A DNA stretch of 6,836 nucleotides from contig DMPG01000205.1 of NCBI GenBank assembly GCA_003456055.1, forward strand, positions 6,205-13,040, read 5' to 3'. Each line of letters starts with the position of its first letter. Position 1 is the stretch's first letter. Origin of the DNA: Bacteroidota bacterium (GTDB lineage Bacteria; Bacteroidota; Ignavibacteria; UBA10030; UBA8401). The notes beneath the pieces were generated by a model. The model was not told where the DNA came from, searched no databases, and saw nothing but the letters and a program-made list of their open reading frames with translations. The translations under genes and the position numbers were made by a program. Below, piece after piece: positions 1 through 6,400 of this stretch.

Positions 1-449
1 CGGCGCGCGGTTCCGAAGTGGATGAAATTGTCGGTTTGGAACTGGGGGCTGATGATTATATTATTAAGCCGATCAGCATTCCTAAATTAATGGCACGGAT
101 AAAACTTACATTACGAAAGAAATCTTCATCGAAAGAAGAGAACGGAACTGATACCGAAATTCTTCGTCATGGAATCATTGAGATCAACCGCTCGCATTAT
201 AAGGTATATATCAATAAAAAAGAGACATTCTTTCCCAAAAAGGAATTTGAAGTGCTTACATTTCTTGTGCGAAATGCAGGGAAGGTTGTTACAAGGGAAA
301 CGCTTCTTTCTCAAATTTGGGGAAGCAATGTTTATGTGATCGATAGAACAATTGATGTTCACATTCGCAAGATCCGTGAAAAACTTGGGACTAATGCAGA
401 TTATATCGATACGATTAAAGGAGTCGGATATCGATTGAAAGAATTGTAA
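1..449 (+). CDS. Response regulator transcription factor, OmpR/PhoB family (5' truncated)
   Basis: This is the C-terminal part of a two-component response regulator; the gene enters from the left and its frame is read from base 3. The visible protein begins ARGSEVDEIVGLELGADDYI, the end of a receiver domain, with the conserved lysine of the KP motif at visible residue 22. The phosphoacceptor aspartate and the true start lie outside the window, so the GTG at 18 is not the start. After a Lys/Ser-rich linker comes a winged-helix DNA-binding domain running to the stop, with the typical KEFEVL, RTIDVHIRKIREKLG and GVGYRL segments. It should bind promoter DNA when phosphorylated, most likely by the kinase encoded next. 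The terminator just after the gene is unusual for such a pair. Family assignment is firm; the stimulus and regulon cannot be read. PhoB/PhoP is possible, but no symbol is justified. Confidence 0.95.
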   Translation, partial: ARGSEVDEIVGLELGADDYIIKPISIPKLMARIKLTLRKKSSSKEENGTDTEILRHGIIEINRSHYKVYINKKETFFPKKEFEVLTFLVRNAGKVVTRETLLSQIWGSNVYVIDRTIDVHIRKIREKLGTNADYIDTIKGVGYRLKEL

Positions 450-473
450 CAACGATGATCGATGAGAACATTC

Positions 474-509
474 ACCCTTTGCTGTGGTTATTGCGGCAAG
501 GGGTTTTTT
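474..509 (+). terminator. Intrinsic terminator after the response regulator
   Basis: CCCTTTGC (475-482) pairs with GCAAGGGG (496-503) through eight positions including one T-G wobble, extended by A474 with T504, and is followed at once by six T (504-509). Further wobble pairs can form inside the 13-nt loop. The position, 25 nt after the regulator stop codon, is right for a Rho-independent terminator. It lies between the regulator and its probable partner kinase, so it may only attenuate read-through. The following 79 nt up to the kinase start are AT-rich and hold no promoter I would call with confidence. Confidence 0.75.
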
Positions 510-588
510 ATTGTGATATAAAAATTTTAATGATAGAAATCAAATAAAACTGTGTGCAATTTCATGTGAAACTCGTATCTTTAATTAT

Positions 589-1605
589 ATGTATTCATTT
601 CGAATTCAACTGTTTGCTGCTGTCGTCATCGCCGTACTTGGCGGAATCATTTCGTATTATTGCTTTCCGTACTCTCGCTTCCTATCAGCTCTCATTGGTC
701 TCACAGCCATTTTTATTTCATACGGTATCCTTTATTTTTTTGTTCTCCGGCCGCTTCGATTAATTCAGCGTGTGATTGATGCACAAAAAGATAAGAACTC
801 CGTTCATCGAGTGAATCTTTATACCTCGGATGAATTGCAAACCATGTCTGATTCATTCAATACCATGCTCGATGCGTTCCGATCAGATATTGTTCAGTTA
901 GAAAAACTGGAGCGAGTGCGAAGTGAATTTTTAGGAAATGTTTCACACGAACTTCGCACGCCGCTTTTTACCACTCAAGGTCTGATCGAAACATTATTGC
1001 ATGGCGCGGTGGATGATAAAAAAGTGAATCGCTATTTTCTGCAAAAAGCACTGAGCAATATTGAACGGCTGAATTTACTTCTTGAAGAATTGATCGATAT
1101 TTCCCGCATTGAATCCGGAGAGATGAAATTGCGTTTACGGTTCTTTGATATTGTTTCTCTTTTAGTCGATACGGTGAATGCTGAACAAGTTCTTGCTGAA
1201 CAACAGAATGTCATTTTGACCCTCAACGGTGATACAGGCAATCCGATTGAAGTGTTTGGAGATAAAGAACGGCTTCGTCAGGTGTTGGTGAATCTTATTG
1301 ATAACGCGATCAAGTATTCTGAACCGAAGGGAACAATTATGGTGAAGTTTACTGAGCAAAATGACAGCGTTAAACTTTCCGTAGAGGATACCGGAATTGG
1401 AATTCCACCGCAGCATCTTCCAAGGATTTTTGAACGATTTTATCGAGTTGATAAGAATCGCTCCCGCGATGTTGGCGGTTCCGGACTTGGACTTGCCATT
1501 GTAAAACATATTATCGAAGCTCATAATTCGACGATCAACGTTGAGAGTGTAGTTGGCATTGGAACGAAGTTTACTTTTTTTGTGAAAAAATCGGGCGTTG
1601 GTTAA
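589..1605 (+). CDS. Membrane sensor histidine kinase, PhoR-like, without extracytoplasmic sensor domain
   Basis: This 338-residue kinase should autophosphorylate on histidine and pass the phosphate to the upstream response regulator. Two hydrophobic helices (about 8-26 and 31-53) are joined by only a few residues, so there is no periplasmic sensor domain. A HAMP-like linker (about 54-105) leads into the HisKA dimerisation helix with FLGNVSHELRTPL; the phosphorylated histidine is H120. The HATPase domain shows the N box around N235-N239 (NLIDNAIKYS), the G1 box DTGIGI (267-272), the F box FERFYR (281-286) and the G2 box GGSGLGL (296-302), so it looks fully active. No PAS domain is present. ATG 589 is the first ATG after an in-frame stop at 544; no Shine-Dalgarno is visible. 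The radical SAM gene follows after 32 nt, probably in the same transcript. The family is certain; the signal is unknown. Confidence 0.95.
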   Translation: MYSFRIQLFAAVVIAVLGGIISYYCFPYSRFLSALIGLTAIFISYGILYFFVLRPLRLIQRVIDAQKDKNSVHRVNLYTSDELQTMSDSFNTMLDAFRSDIVQLEKLERVRSEFLGNVSHELRTPLFTTQGLIETLLHGAVDDKKVNRYFLQKALSNIERLNLLLEELIDISRIESGEMKLRLRFFDIVSLLVDTVNAEQVLAEQQNVILTLNGDTGNPIEVFGDKERLRQVLVNLIDNAIKYSEPKGTIMVKFTEQNDSVKLSVEDTGIGIPPQHLPRIFERFYRVDKNRSRDVGGSGLGLAIVKHIIEAHNSTINVESVVGIGTKFTFFVKKSGVG

Positions 1606-1637
1606 AGAGAACAATTTTTGAATGACGAAATATTCAT

Positions 1638-2696
1638 ATGTCTACTTCCAATGTAAAAGGTCGTGGCGCAGGATTAAATCCGACCAATCGGTTTGAAAAA
1701 ACCTCCTATGAAATAATAGAAGAAGAGATCGACCCTTCCCGAAAGATCGTTACGCAATTCTTCCGCGACACGTCAAAAAGTGCGCTTGCAAAAAATGATT
1801 CACCCGATATTGGTTTTACATTCGATCTTAATCCATATAGAGGCTGTGAACATGGATGCATCTATTGTTATGCGCGCCCAAGTCATGAATATCTCGGTTT
1901 CTCCGCTGGATTGGATTTCGAAACAAAAATAATGGTGAAGGAGAATATTCATCATCTTCTTGAAAAAGAATTTCAGAAAAAAAGTTGGACTCCTTCGACG
2001 ATATCGTTGTCGGGTAATACGGACTGTTATCAACCGATCGAACGGAAATTACAGCTTACCCGAAAATGTCTTGAAGTATTTTTGAAATATCGAAATCCTG
2101 TTGGGATGATCACGAAGAATGCACTGATCACACGAGATATTGATATCCTTTCCGAACTTGCAAAACTTCAACTTGTGAATACTACTATAACCATTACGAC
2201 ACTTGACAAAGAATTACACCGAACAATGGAGCCGCGCACCTCTGTACCGGAATCACGATTGGATACTATTGAACAGCTTGCAAAGGTAGGAATTCCTGTT
2301 GGTGTAAGTTTATCACCAATCATTCCTGGGTTTAATGATATTGAAATTCCTGCAATCTTAAAACGAGCAAGTGAGCATGGTGCAACATTTGCTTTCTATA
2401 CTATGCTCAGACTTCCGCACGCAGTGAAAGATCTTTTTATTGAATGGCTGAAGCGCGAATTTCCTGAAAAATCTGAAAAAGTGATTAATCGTATCAAAGA
2501 TGTGAGAGAAGGGAAGATGAATAACGTCGAATTCGGTAAACGAATGACTGGAAGCGGTGAGATTGCAGAATCGATCAGCCAATTATTTGAAGTAACATGC
2601 AAAAAATACGGTTTGAACGAACAGACACACCGCTTACGTAAAGATTTATTTGTTGGAAAACATACAAAACGAACAGAACAGATGGATCTGTTTTAA
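1638..2696 (+). CDS. PA0069-family radical SAM protein (SplB-like), function unknown
   Basis: The 352-residue protein carries the radical SAM cysteine motif as CEHGCIYC (C70, C74, C77), which should bind a [4Fe-4S] cluster and S-adenosylmethionine. The surrounding NPYRGCEHGCIYCYARPSHE, the following GLDFETKI (91-98), SGNTDCYQPIER (125-136) and the barrel strand GVSLSPIIPGFND (222-234) match what I know of the PA0069 family, relatives of spore photoproduct lyase SplB. The family's reaction is not established; DNA repair has been guessed from the SplB likeness but is not shown by this sequence. The length is full, including a basic C-terminal tail. The protein should be cytosolic: no signal peptide or membrane helix is seen. 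ATG 1638 is the first ATG after an in-frame TGA at 1623, without a Shine-Dalgarno. It lies 32 nt behind the kinase and may be co-transcribed, but nothing links it functionally to the two-component pair. Confidence 0.9.
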   Translation: MSTSNVKGRGAGLNPTNRFEKTSYEIIEEEIDPSRKIVTQFFRDTSKSALAKNDSPDIGFTFDLNPYRGCEHGCIYCYARPSHEYLGFSAGLDFETKIMVKENIHHLLEKEFQKKSWTPSTISLSGNTDCYQPIERKLQLTRKCLEVFLKYRNPVGMITKNALITRDIDILSELAKLQLVNTTITITTLDKELHRTMEPRTSVPESRLDTIEQLAKVGIPVGVSLSPIIPGFNDIEIPAILKRASEHGATFAFYTMLRLPHAVKDLFIEWLKREFPEKSEKVINRIKDVREGKMNNVEFGKRMTGSGEIAESISQLFEVTCKKYGLNEQTHRLRKDLFVGKHTKRTEQMDLF

Positions 2697-2781
2697 ACTA
2701 CATTCATCAATATTTCAAAAACCTTCCTTTACTTTCCCGAATAAAAATTCTACTTTTATCACGTAATAATTTTTAATTATC

Positions 2782-2789
2782 AAGAGGAG
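2782..2789 (+). promoter_or_regulatory. Shine-Dalgarno of the first M16 gene
   Basis: AAGAGGAG ends 5 nt before ATG 2795. It is the strongest ribosome binding site in the window and fixes the start of the first M16 peptidase. The rest of the 98-nt gap after the radical SAM gene (2697-2794) is AT-rich, without a hairpin terminator or a clear promoter, so whether the M16 genes start a new transcript cannot be decided. Confidence 0.8.
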
Positions 2790-2794
2790 CAACA

Positions 2795-4165
2795 ATGCGG
2801 AAAATCTTTTTTCTCATGCTCATAATCTCGGCGGCAATGTTTGCACAAAGCGTGCGTATCAGTGTTCCGTATGAGCGATTCACTTTGAAGAATGGTCTTA
2901 ATGTTATCCTTCATGTTGACCGAACGACACCGACCGTTACCGTAAATACCTGGTATCATGTCGGTTCGGGATATGAAAAACCGGGACGCACAGGGTTTGC
3001 ACATTTGTTTGAACATTTGATGTTTGAAGGATCGAAGAATGTTCCCGAAGGAAAATTTGATGAATGGCTCGAAGCTGCAGGCGGAAATAATAACGGCTCA
3101 ACGAATAATGACCGGACAAATTATTACGAAGATATCCCGAGCAATGCGCTTGAACTTGCACTGTTCCTTGATTCAGATCGTCTCGGTTATCTTCTTGATC
3201 CGATGACGGAAGAGACCGTTAACGGTCAGCGTGATGTTGTGAAGAACGAACGCCGTCAATCGTATGAGAATCGTCCGTATGGAATGGCAGACATTATGAT
3301 CGATGATGCATTATTTCCTCAGGGACATCCGTACCGATGGCCGACCATAGGAAGTATGGCTGATCTTTCAGCAGCATCGCTTGAAGATGTGAAGGAGTTT
3401 TTCAGAACATATTATATTCCGAATAATTCGAGTTTGTCAATTGCGGGGGACATTGATATTGCAAAAACGAAAGCGTTAGTTGAAAAATGGTTCAACGAAA
3501 TTCCGGCAGGGAAACCGGTGCAACCGCAAGAACGAACAATTCCGGTGTTGAATGAAGAGAAACGGATGACGATTGAAGACCGTGTTCAACTTCCGCGTTT
3601 GTTTATGGCATGGATCAGTCCTGCTTCTCTCACTCCGGGTGACGCAGAGTTGGATCTTTTATCGAGCGTTCTCGCCGGCGGAAAAAATTCCCGATTGTAT
3701 AAAAAATTAGTCTATGATTTGCAGATTGCCCAGGATGTTTCTGCTTATCAGCAGTCGCAGAGAATTATTTCAGAATTTGTTGTTGTGGCAACGGCACGTG
3801 CGGGTCATACGCTTGCGGAACTTGAAACTGCTATACAAGAAGAAATTGCAAAAGTAAAAAATGAAGCACCGACCAAGCGAGAATTGGATCGGGCTCGTAA
3901 TCAATATGAAGCAAGTTTCTTAAATCGATTGGAGAGCATTAACGGCAAAGCCGATCTTCTTAATAATTATTTATATTCAACTGGGAATCCTGATTATTTC
4001 AATGAAGATCTGGCGCGTTATTATGCTGTTGATCCTCAGGATGTAACAACGATTGCCAATACATATTTAAAAGATAATGGCCGGGTTGTGTTAAGTGTTG
4101 TTCCAAAAGGGAAAATAGAACTTGCCGCACAGAATTCACCGGTTGTCAGTACGGAGGGAAAATGA
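2795..4165 (+). CDS. Exported zinc metallopeptidase, M16 (insulinase/pitrilysin) family, catalytic subunit
   Basis: The 456-residue protein begins with a signal peptide (MRKIFFLMLIISAAMFAQ, likely cut after A17), so it should act in the periplasm or at the outer membrane. The inverted zinc motif HxxEH is HLFEH (70-74): H70 and H74 bind zinc and E73 is the catalytic base. The distal zinc ligand is most likely E152 in NERRQ, about 77 residues on, as usual for M16. The HPYRWPTIG segment (178-186) and the second, inactive M16 domain with AGGKNSRLYKKL (294-305) complete a two-domain protein of normal M16B length. Such proteins degrade peptides inside a closed chamber, or process precursors as in mitochondrial processing peptidase. 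The stop overlaps the start of the next M16 gene by ATGA, which implies co-translation and probably a heteromeric enzyme. The substrate is unknown. Confidence 0.95.
   Translation: MRKIFFLMLIISAAMFAQSVRISVPYERFTLKNGLNVILHVDRTTPTVTVNTWYHVGSGYEKPGRTGFAHLFEHLMFEGSKNVPEGKFDEWLEAAGGNNNGSTNNDRTNYYEDIPSNALELALFLDSDRLGYLLDPMTEETVNGQRDVVKNERRQSYENRPYGMADIMIDDALFPQGHPYRWPTIGSMADLSAASLEDVKEFFRTYYIPNNSSLSIAGDIDIAKTKALVEKWFNEIPAGKPVQPQERTIPVLNEEKRMTIEDRVQLPRLFMAWISPASLTPGDAELDLLSSVLAGGKNSRLYKKLVYDLQIAQDVSAYQQSQRIISEFVVVATARAGHTLAELETAIQEEIAKVKNEAPTKRELDRARNQYEASFLNRLESINGKADLLNNYLYSTGNPDYFNEDLARYYAVDPQDVTTIANTYLKDNGRVVLSVVPKGKIELAAQNSPVVSTEGK
4153..4158 (+). promoter_or_regulatory. Shine-Dalgarno inside the end of the first M16 gene
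   Basis: GGAGGG lies in the last codons of the first M16 gene, 3 nt before ATG 4162 and 12 nt before ATG 4171. Together with the ATGA overlap it favours ATG 4162 as start of the second M16 gene. ATG 4171 remains possible; ATG 4213 is too far away to use this site. Confidence 0.65.
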
Positions 4166-5676
4166 AATCAATGAACAATGAACAATTAACAGTTAACAAT
4201 AAACAGTTAACAATGATCAGTACAGCATTCAACGTAATCACAATTTGCTCGATAGTTTTTCTTTTGTTAATCAGTTCTTCCTTCGTTAATGCCCAAGCAC
4301 CGGACAGGACAAAACCACCGGCACTTGGACCGACACCATCGGTGAAGATCAATCAAGTCCAAAGATTTACATTAAAGAACGGACTTCTTGTTGTTGTGTA
4401 TGAAAAACATGAAGTTCCGATCGTCCAAATGAATTTGGTTGTGAAAGCAGGGAGCGTCAATGAAAACCCTGCAAAACTAGGACTTGCCGGACTAACAGCA
4501 AATATGATGGATGAAGGGGCGGCTGGAAAATCTTCACTTGAACTTTCAGATGCAATTGATTTTCTCGGAACAACGATCGGTGTCAGCGGTGGTTTACATA
4601 CTTCTGGAGTTGCGATGCGTTCAACTGTTTCTAAATTGGACGAGTCATTGAAATTGTTCGCAGATGTTCTGCTACGACCGGATTTCCCACAGAAGGATTT
4701 GGAACGTCTGCAAAAACAATATCTCACATCGCTGCTTCAGGCATACGATCAACCGCGATTAATTGCAGCGGCGGCAACCGGTCGAATTGTTTTTGGGAAT
4801 GAGCATCCGTACGGACGAAGCAGCAATGGTTCCGAACAGTCAATAAAATCATTCACTACCGATGATCTGAAAAATTTCTATACAACATATTACCGACCGA
4901 ACAATTCAACTCTCATTGTTGTTGGTGATGTTAATGCGCAAGATATCATTGTAAAGTTGGAATCAGCAATGGGGCGTTGGGAAAAGAAAGATGTGCCATC
5001 TGTTTCGGTTCCAAATGGAAAACAGGTGAACGACAGAAAAATCTATCTGATAGACAAAGCCGAAGCTGCACAATCCGTTATTCGCATTTGCCGCGTTGGA
5101 ACAAATAGAATGACGGAAGATTATTTCCCGTTGATGGTAATGAACACAATTCTGGGCGGTTCTTTTACATCACGTCTCAATAATAATCTAAGAGAAGTCC
5201 ATGGCTATTCCTACGGTGCAGGTTCCGGATTTTCATTCCGCCCAAGTGCTGGACCGTTTACGGCATCGTCAGACGTTCAAACAGATGTGACTGATAAAGC
5301 ATTGAATGAATTTATTAAGGAATTGAAGGGTATTTCAAAGCCGATCACTGATGAAGAATTGGACAAAGCGAAGAACTACATTGCCCTTGGTTATCCCGAT
5401 AATTTCAGCAGTGTGGCATCGATCGCAGGACAACTTGCAGAAATGGTGCAGTATAATCTTCCCGAAAGTTACTTCAATGATTTTATTGGGAAAGTCCTTG
5501 CAGTTAAAAAAGAAGATGTTCGCCGCGTCGCAAAAAAATATGTTGATACGGACGATCTTGCAATTATTATCGTTGGAGATAAAACGAAAATTGAAAAAGG
5601 ACTCAGAGAAACAAAGGTAGGAAAGATCATCAATATGGTTCCGACTGATGTGCTAGGTGCTATGCCGAAGTTATAA
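4162..5676 (+). CDS. Exported M16-family protein, non-catalytic partner subunit
   Basis: This 504-residue protein has the two-domain M16 fold but no zinc site. Where the partner has HLFEH, it reads GLTAN (110-114, in GLAGLTANMMDEG), and the distal glutamate position appears to be a threonine near residue 189, so it cannot be a normal M16 peptidase. It keeps the R/Y pair of the M16 C-terminal domain, R338 and Y351 in TSRLNNNLREVHGYSYG, which contacts substrate in the active site of the partner. This pattern is known from two-subunit M16B enzymes and mitochondrial processing peptidase. A hydrophobic segment (about 25-42) followed by VNAQ (cut likely after A44) is a signal peptide, but its n-region is unusually long because residues 5-18 are encoded by a heptanucleotide repeat. 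It overlaps the catalytic gene by 4 nt. ATG 4162 is preferred; ATG 4171 or 4213 are alternatives. Confidence 0.92.
   Translation: MKSMNNEQLTVNNKQLTMISTAFNVITICSIVFLLLISSSFVNAQAPDRTKPPALGPTPSVKINQVQRFTLKNGLLVVVYEKHEVPIVQMNLVVKAGSVNENPAKLGLAGLTANMMDEGAAGKSSLELSDAIDFLGTTIGVSGGLHTSGVAMRSTVSKLDESLKLFADVLLRPDFPQKDLERLQKQYLTSLLQAYDQPRLIAAAATGRIVFGNEHPYGRSSNGSEQSIKSFTTDDLKNFYTTYYRPNNSTLIVVGDVNAQDIIVKLESAMGRWEKKDVPSVSVPNGKQVNDRKIYLIDKAEAAQSVIRICRVGTNRMTEDYFPLMVMNTILGGSFTSRLNNNLREVHGYSYGAGSGFSFRPSAGPFTASSDVQTDVTDKALNEFIKELKGISKPITDEELDKAKNYIALGYPDNFSSVASIAGQLAEMVQYNLPESYFNDFIGKVLAVKKEDVRRVAKKYVDTDDLAIIIVGDKTKIEKGLRETKVGKIINMVPTDVLGAMPKL
4167..4222 (+). repeat. Tandem heptanucleotide repeat inside the start of the second M16 gene
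   Basis: Six consecutive 7-mers run from 4174 to 4215: AACAATG, AACAATT, AACAGTT, AACAATA, AACAGTT, AACAATG. A weaker copy flanks each side (ATCAATG at 4167-4173, ATCAGTA at 4216-4222). The six clear copies make 42 nt, a multiple of three, and are translated as NNEQLTV NNKQLTM, a seven-residue period. Similar AACAATT-type tandem repeats occur between genes in several bacterial groups, including heptanucleotide repeats of cyanobacteria; whether this is the same family cannot be told from one copy. Confidence 0.85.
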
Positions 5677-5682
5677 AGATAT

Positions 5683-5728
5683 AACCTTGTCAAGGTTTCG
5701 CAATTTTTTATCTAACCTTGACAAGGTT
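5683..5728. repeat. Twin palindrome AACCTTG-N-CAAGGTT after the M16 genes
   Basis: AACCTTGTCAAGGTT (5683-5697) and AACCTTGACAAGGTT (5714-5728) are each a 7-bp palindrome around one central base, and they are exact reverse complements of each other. They are 31 nt apart start to start, with a T-rich 16-nt spacer. The RNA could form two small hairpins or one perfect 15-bp stem. The element begins 6 nt after the second M16 stop. The T-run lies in the spacer rather than right after a stem, so it is not a textbook terminator, although RNA-end protection or weak termination is possible. From memory, palindromes of this kind are scattered in Bacteroidota genomes; this was not checked. Confidence 0.85.
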
Positions 5729-5796
5729 GTTGCAACTGCAAATGCATATTCTTGATAAGATTGAAAAGATAAATTCCTGTTTTAAAACGAAAACTT

Positions 5797-5828
5797 TTTG
5801 CTTATAAGGTGAAGTAACCTTATATTTA
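5797..5828 (+). promoter_or_regulatory. Possible Bacteroidota-type promoter before nuoJ
   Basis: TTTG (5797-5800) and TATATTTA (5821-5828) are 20 nt apart. The Bacteroidota housekeeping pattern is TTTG, 19-21 nt, TAnnTTTG, so spacing fits and the downstream box has one mismatch. Such short AT-rich boxes occur often by chance, so this is a weak call that depends on the host really using this sigma factor type. Confidence 0.3.
5803..5824. repeat. Short palindrome in the nuoJ leader
   Basis: TATAAGGT (5803-5810) and ACCTTATA (5817-5824) form a perfect 8-bp inverted repeat around the 6-nt loop GAAGTA. No T-run follows, so it is not a terminator. It almost exactly fills the spacer of the possible promoter, where an operator could lie; as RNA it would be a small hairpin directly before the larger inverted repeat. 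Confidence 0.7.
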
Positions 5829-5877
5829 TGCGTCAATTTTCAACTTTTCTATTCACTCAATTTTGATTGACGCATGA
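5826..5877 (+). promoter_or_regulatory. Inverted repeat burying the nuoJ start codon, with a 12-codon mini-ORF
   Basis: ATGCGTCAAT (5828-5837) is the exact reverse complement of ATTGACGCAT (5866-5875). With flanking pairs and two G-T wobbles the stem is 13 bp (5826-5838 with 5865-5877), loop 26 nt. The nuoJ ATG (5874-5876) is entirely inside the right arm. The left arm holds another ATG (5828) opening a mini-ORF, MRQFSTFLFTQF, which stops at TGA 5864-5866, 8 nt before nuoJ. Neither ATG has a Shine-Dalgarno. The pairing is seen directly; a role in translational control of nuoJ is inference. If transcription starts from the possible promoter ending at 5828, the left arm would be partly missing from the RNA. 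Confidence 0.55.
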
Positions 5878-6389
5878 CATTTGAACAAGGTGTGTTTTAT
5901 TTTCTTGCCGCATTTACTGTTTTCTCTGCAGTAATGATGATTCTTCAACGAAATCCGGTTAACAGTGCTTTATTCCTCATACTCAATTTCTTTTGCCTTG
6001 GCGGACTTTATTTGACACTGAACGCGCAATTTATTGCAATGGTGCACATTATGGTGTACGCCGGTGCGATAATGGTATTATTCCTATTTGTTATTATGCT
6101 TTTGAATCTTGGAGATGATAAAAGTCTTCGCCAGCATTTGGGATTACGGATGTACTTAGGCATTGCATTTTCGGTCGGGTTACTGTTAGAGATGGTCTAT
6201 ATTTTGGGATTCAGTAGTGCAAATAATTATACCCAGCAGTCTCCGGCTGCTGTAGAGATGGGAACAGTAGAATATATCGGGAAAGTGTTGTTCACAAAAT
6301 TCCTTTTCCCATTTGAGATTACTTCGTTCCTGTTGCTTGCAGCGATTATCGGTGCAGTGATACTTGCGAAGAAAAAATTAGTTCAATAG
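5874..6389 (+). CDS. nuoJ: NADH-quinone oxidoreductase (complex I) subunit J
   Basis: The 171-residue membrane protein is subunit J of respiratory complex I, part of the membrane arm that couples NADH oxidation and quinone reduction to proton export. Five hydrophobic helices are visible (about 4-24, 29-49, 54-78, 91-112 and 148-165). Diagnostic segments are RNPVNSALFLI (26-36), the strongly conserved third helix with VYAGAIMVLFLFVIMLLNL (61-79), and LFPFEITSFLLLAAIIGAVI near the C-terminus. The length is normal for bacterial NuoJ. ATG 5874 follows an in-frame TGA at 5868 and gives the usual family N-terminus; no Shine-Dalgarno is present and the start sits in an inverted repeat. No nuoI or nuoH precedes it: the gene upstream is an M16 protein 197 nt away, so the complex I genes are split in this genome. 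nuoK follows after 91 nt. Confidence 0.96.
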   Translation: MTFEQGVFYFLAAFTVFSAVMMILQRNPVNSALFLILNFFCLGGLYLTLNAQFIAMVHIMVYAGAIMVLFLFVIMLLNLGDDKSLRQHLGLRMYLGIAFSVGLLLEMVYILGFSSANNYTQQSPAAVEMGTVEYIGKVLFTKFLFPFEITSFLLLAAIIGAVILAKKKLVQ

Positions 6390-6400
6390 TTATGAATCGT

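Noticed and set aside
511..539. Possible sigma-70 promoter before the kinase (TTGTGA, 17 nt, TAGAAA)
   Set aside because: Each box matches only four of six positions in a very AT-rich stretch; not better than chance.
1162..1614. Long minus-strand open frame opposite the end of the histidine kinase
   Set aside because: It lies entirely antisense to the well-supported HATPase domain, and its translation shows no recognisable domain.
2728..2756. Possible promoter before the first M16 gene (TTTACT, 17 nt, TACTTT)
   Set aside because: Weak matches, especially the second box, and no supporting structure.
4353..4727. Minus-strand open frame of 124 codons inside the second M16 gene
   Set aside because: Antisense to conserved M16 sequence; the translation is rich in Ser/Pro/Arg, as expected from a reverse frame, and has no recognisable motif.
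5351..5620. Plus-strand open frame in another frame of the second M16 gene
   Set aside because: It overlaps the conserved C-terminal domain, which reads without interruption in the main frame.
5683..5728. Start of a CRISPR array
   Set aside because: Only two 15-nt copies in inverse orientation, with a 16-nt AT-rich spacer and no cas genes in the window.
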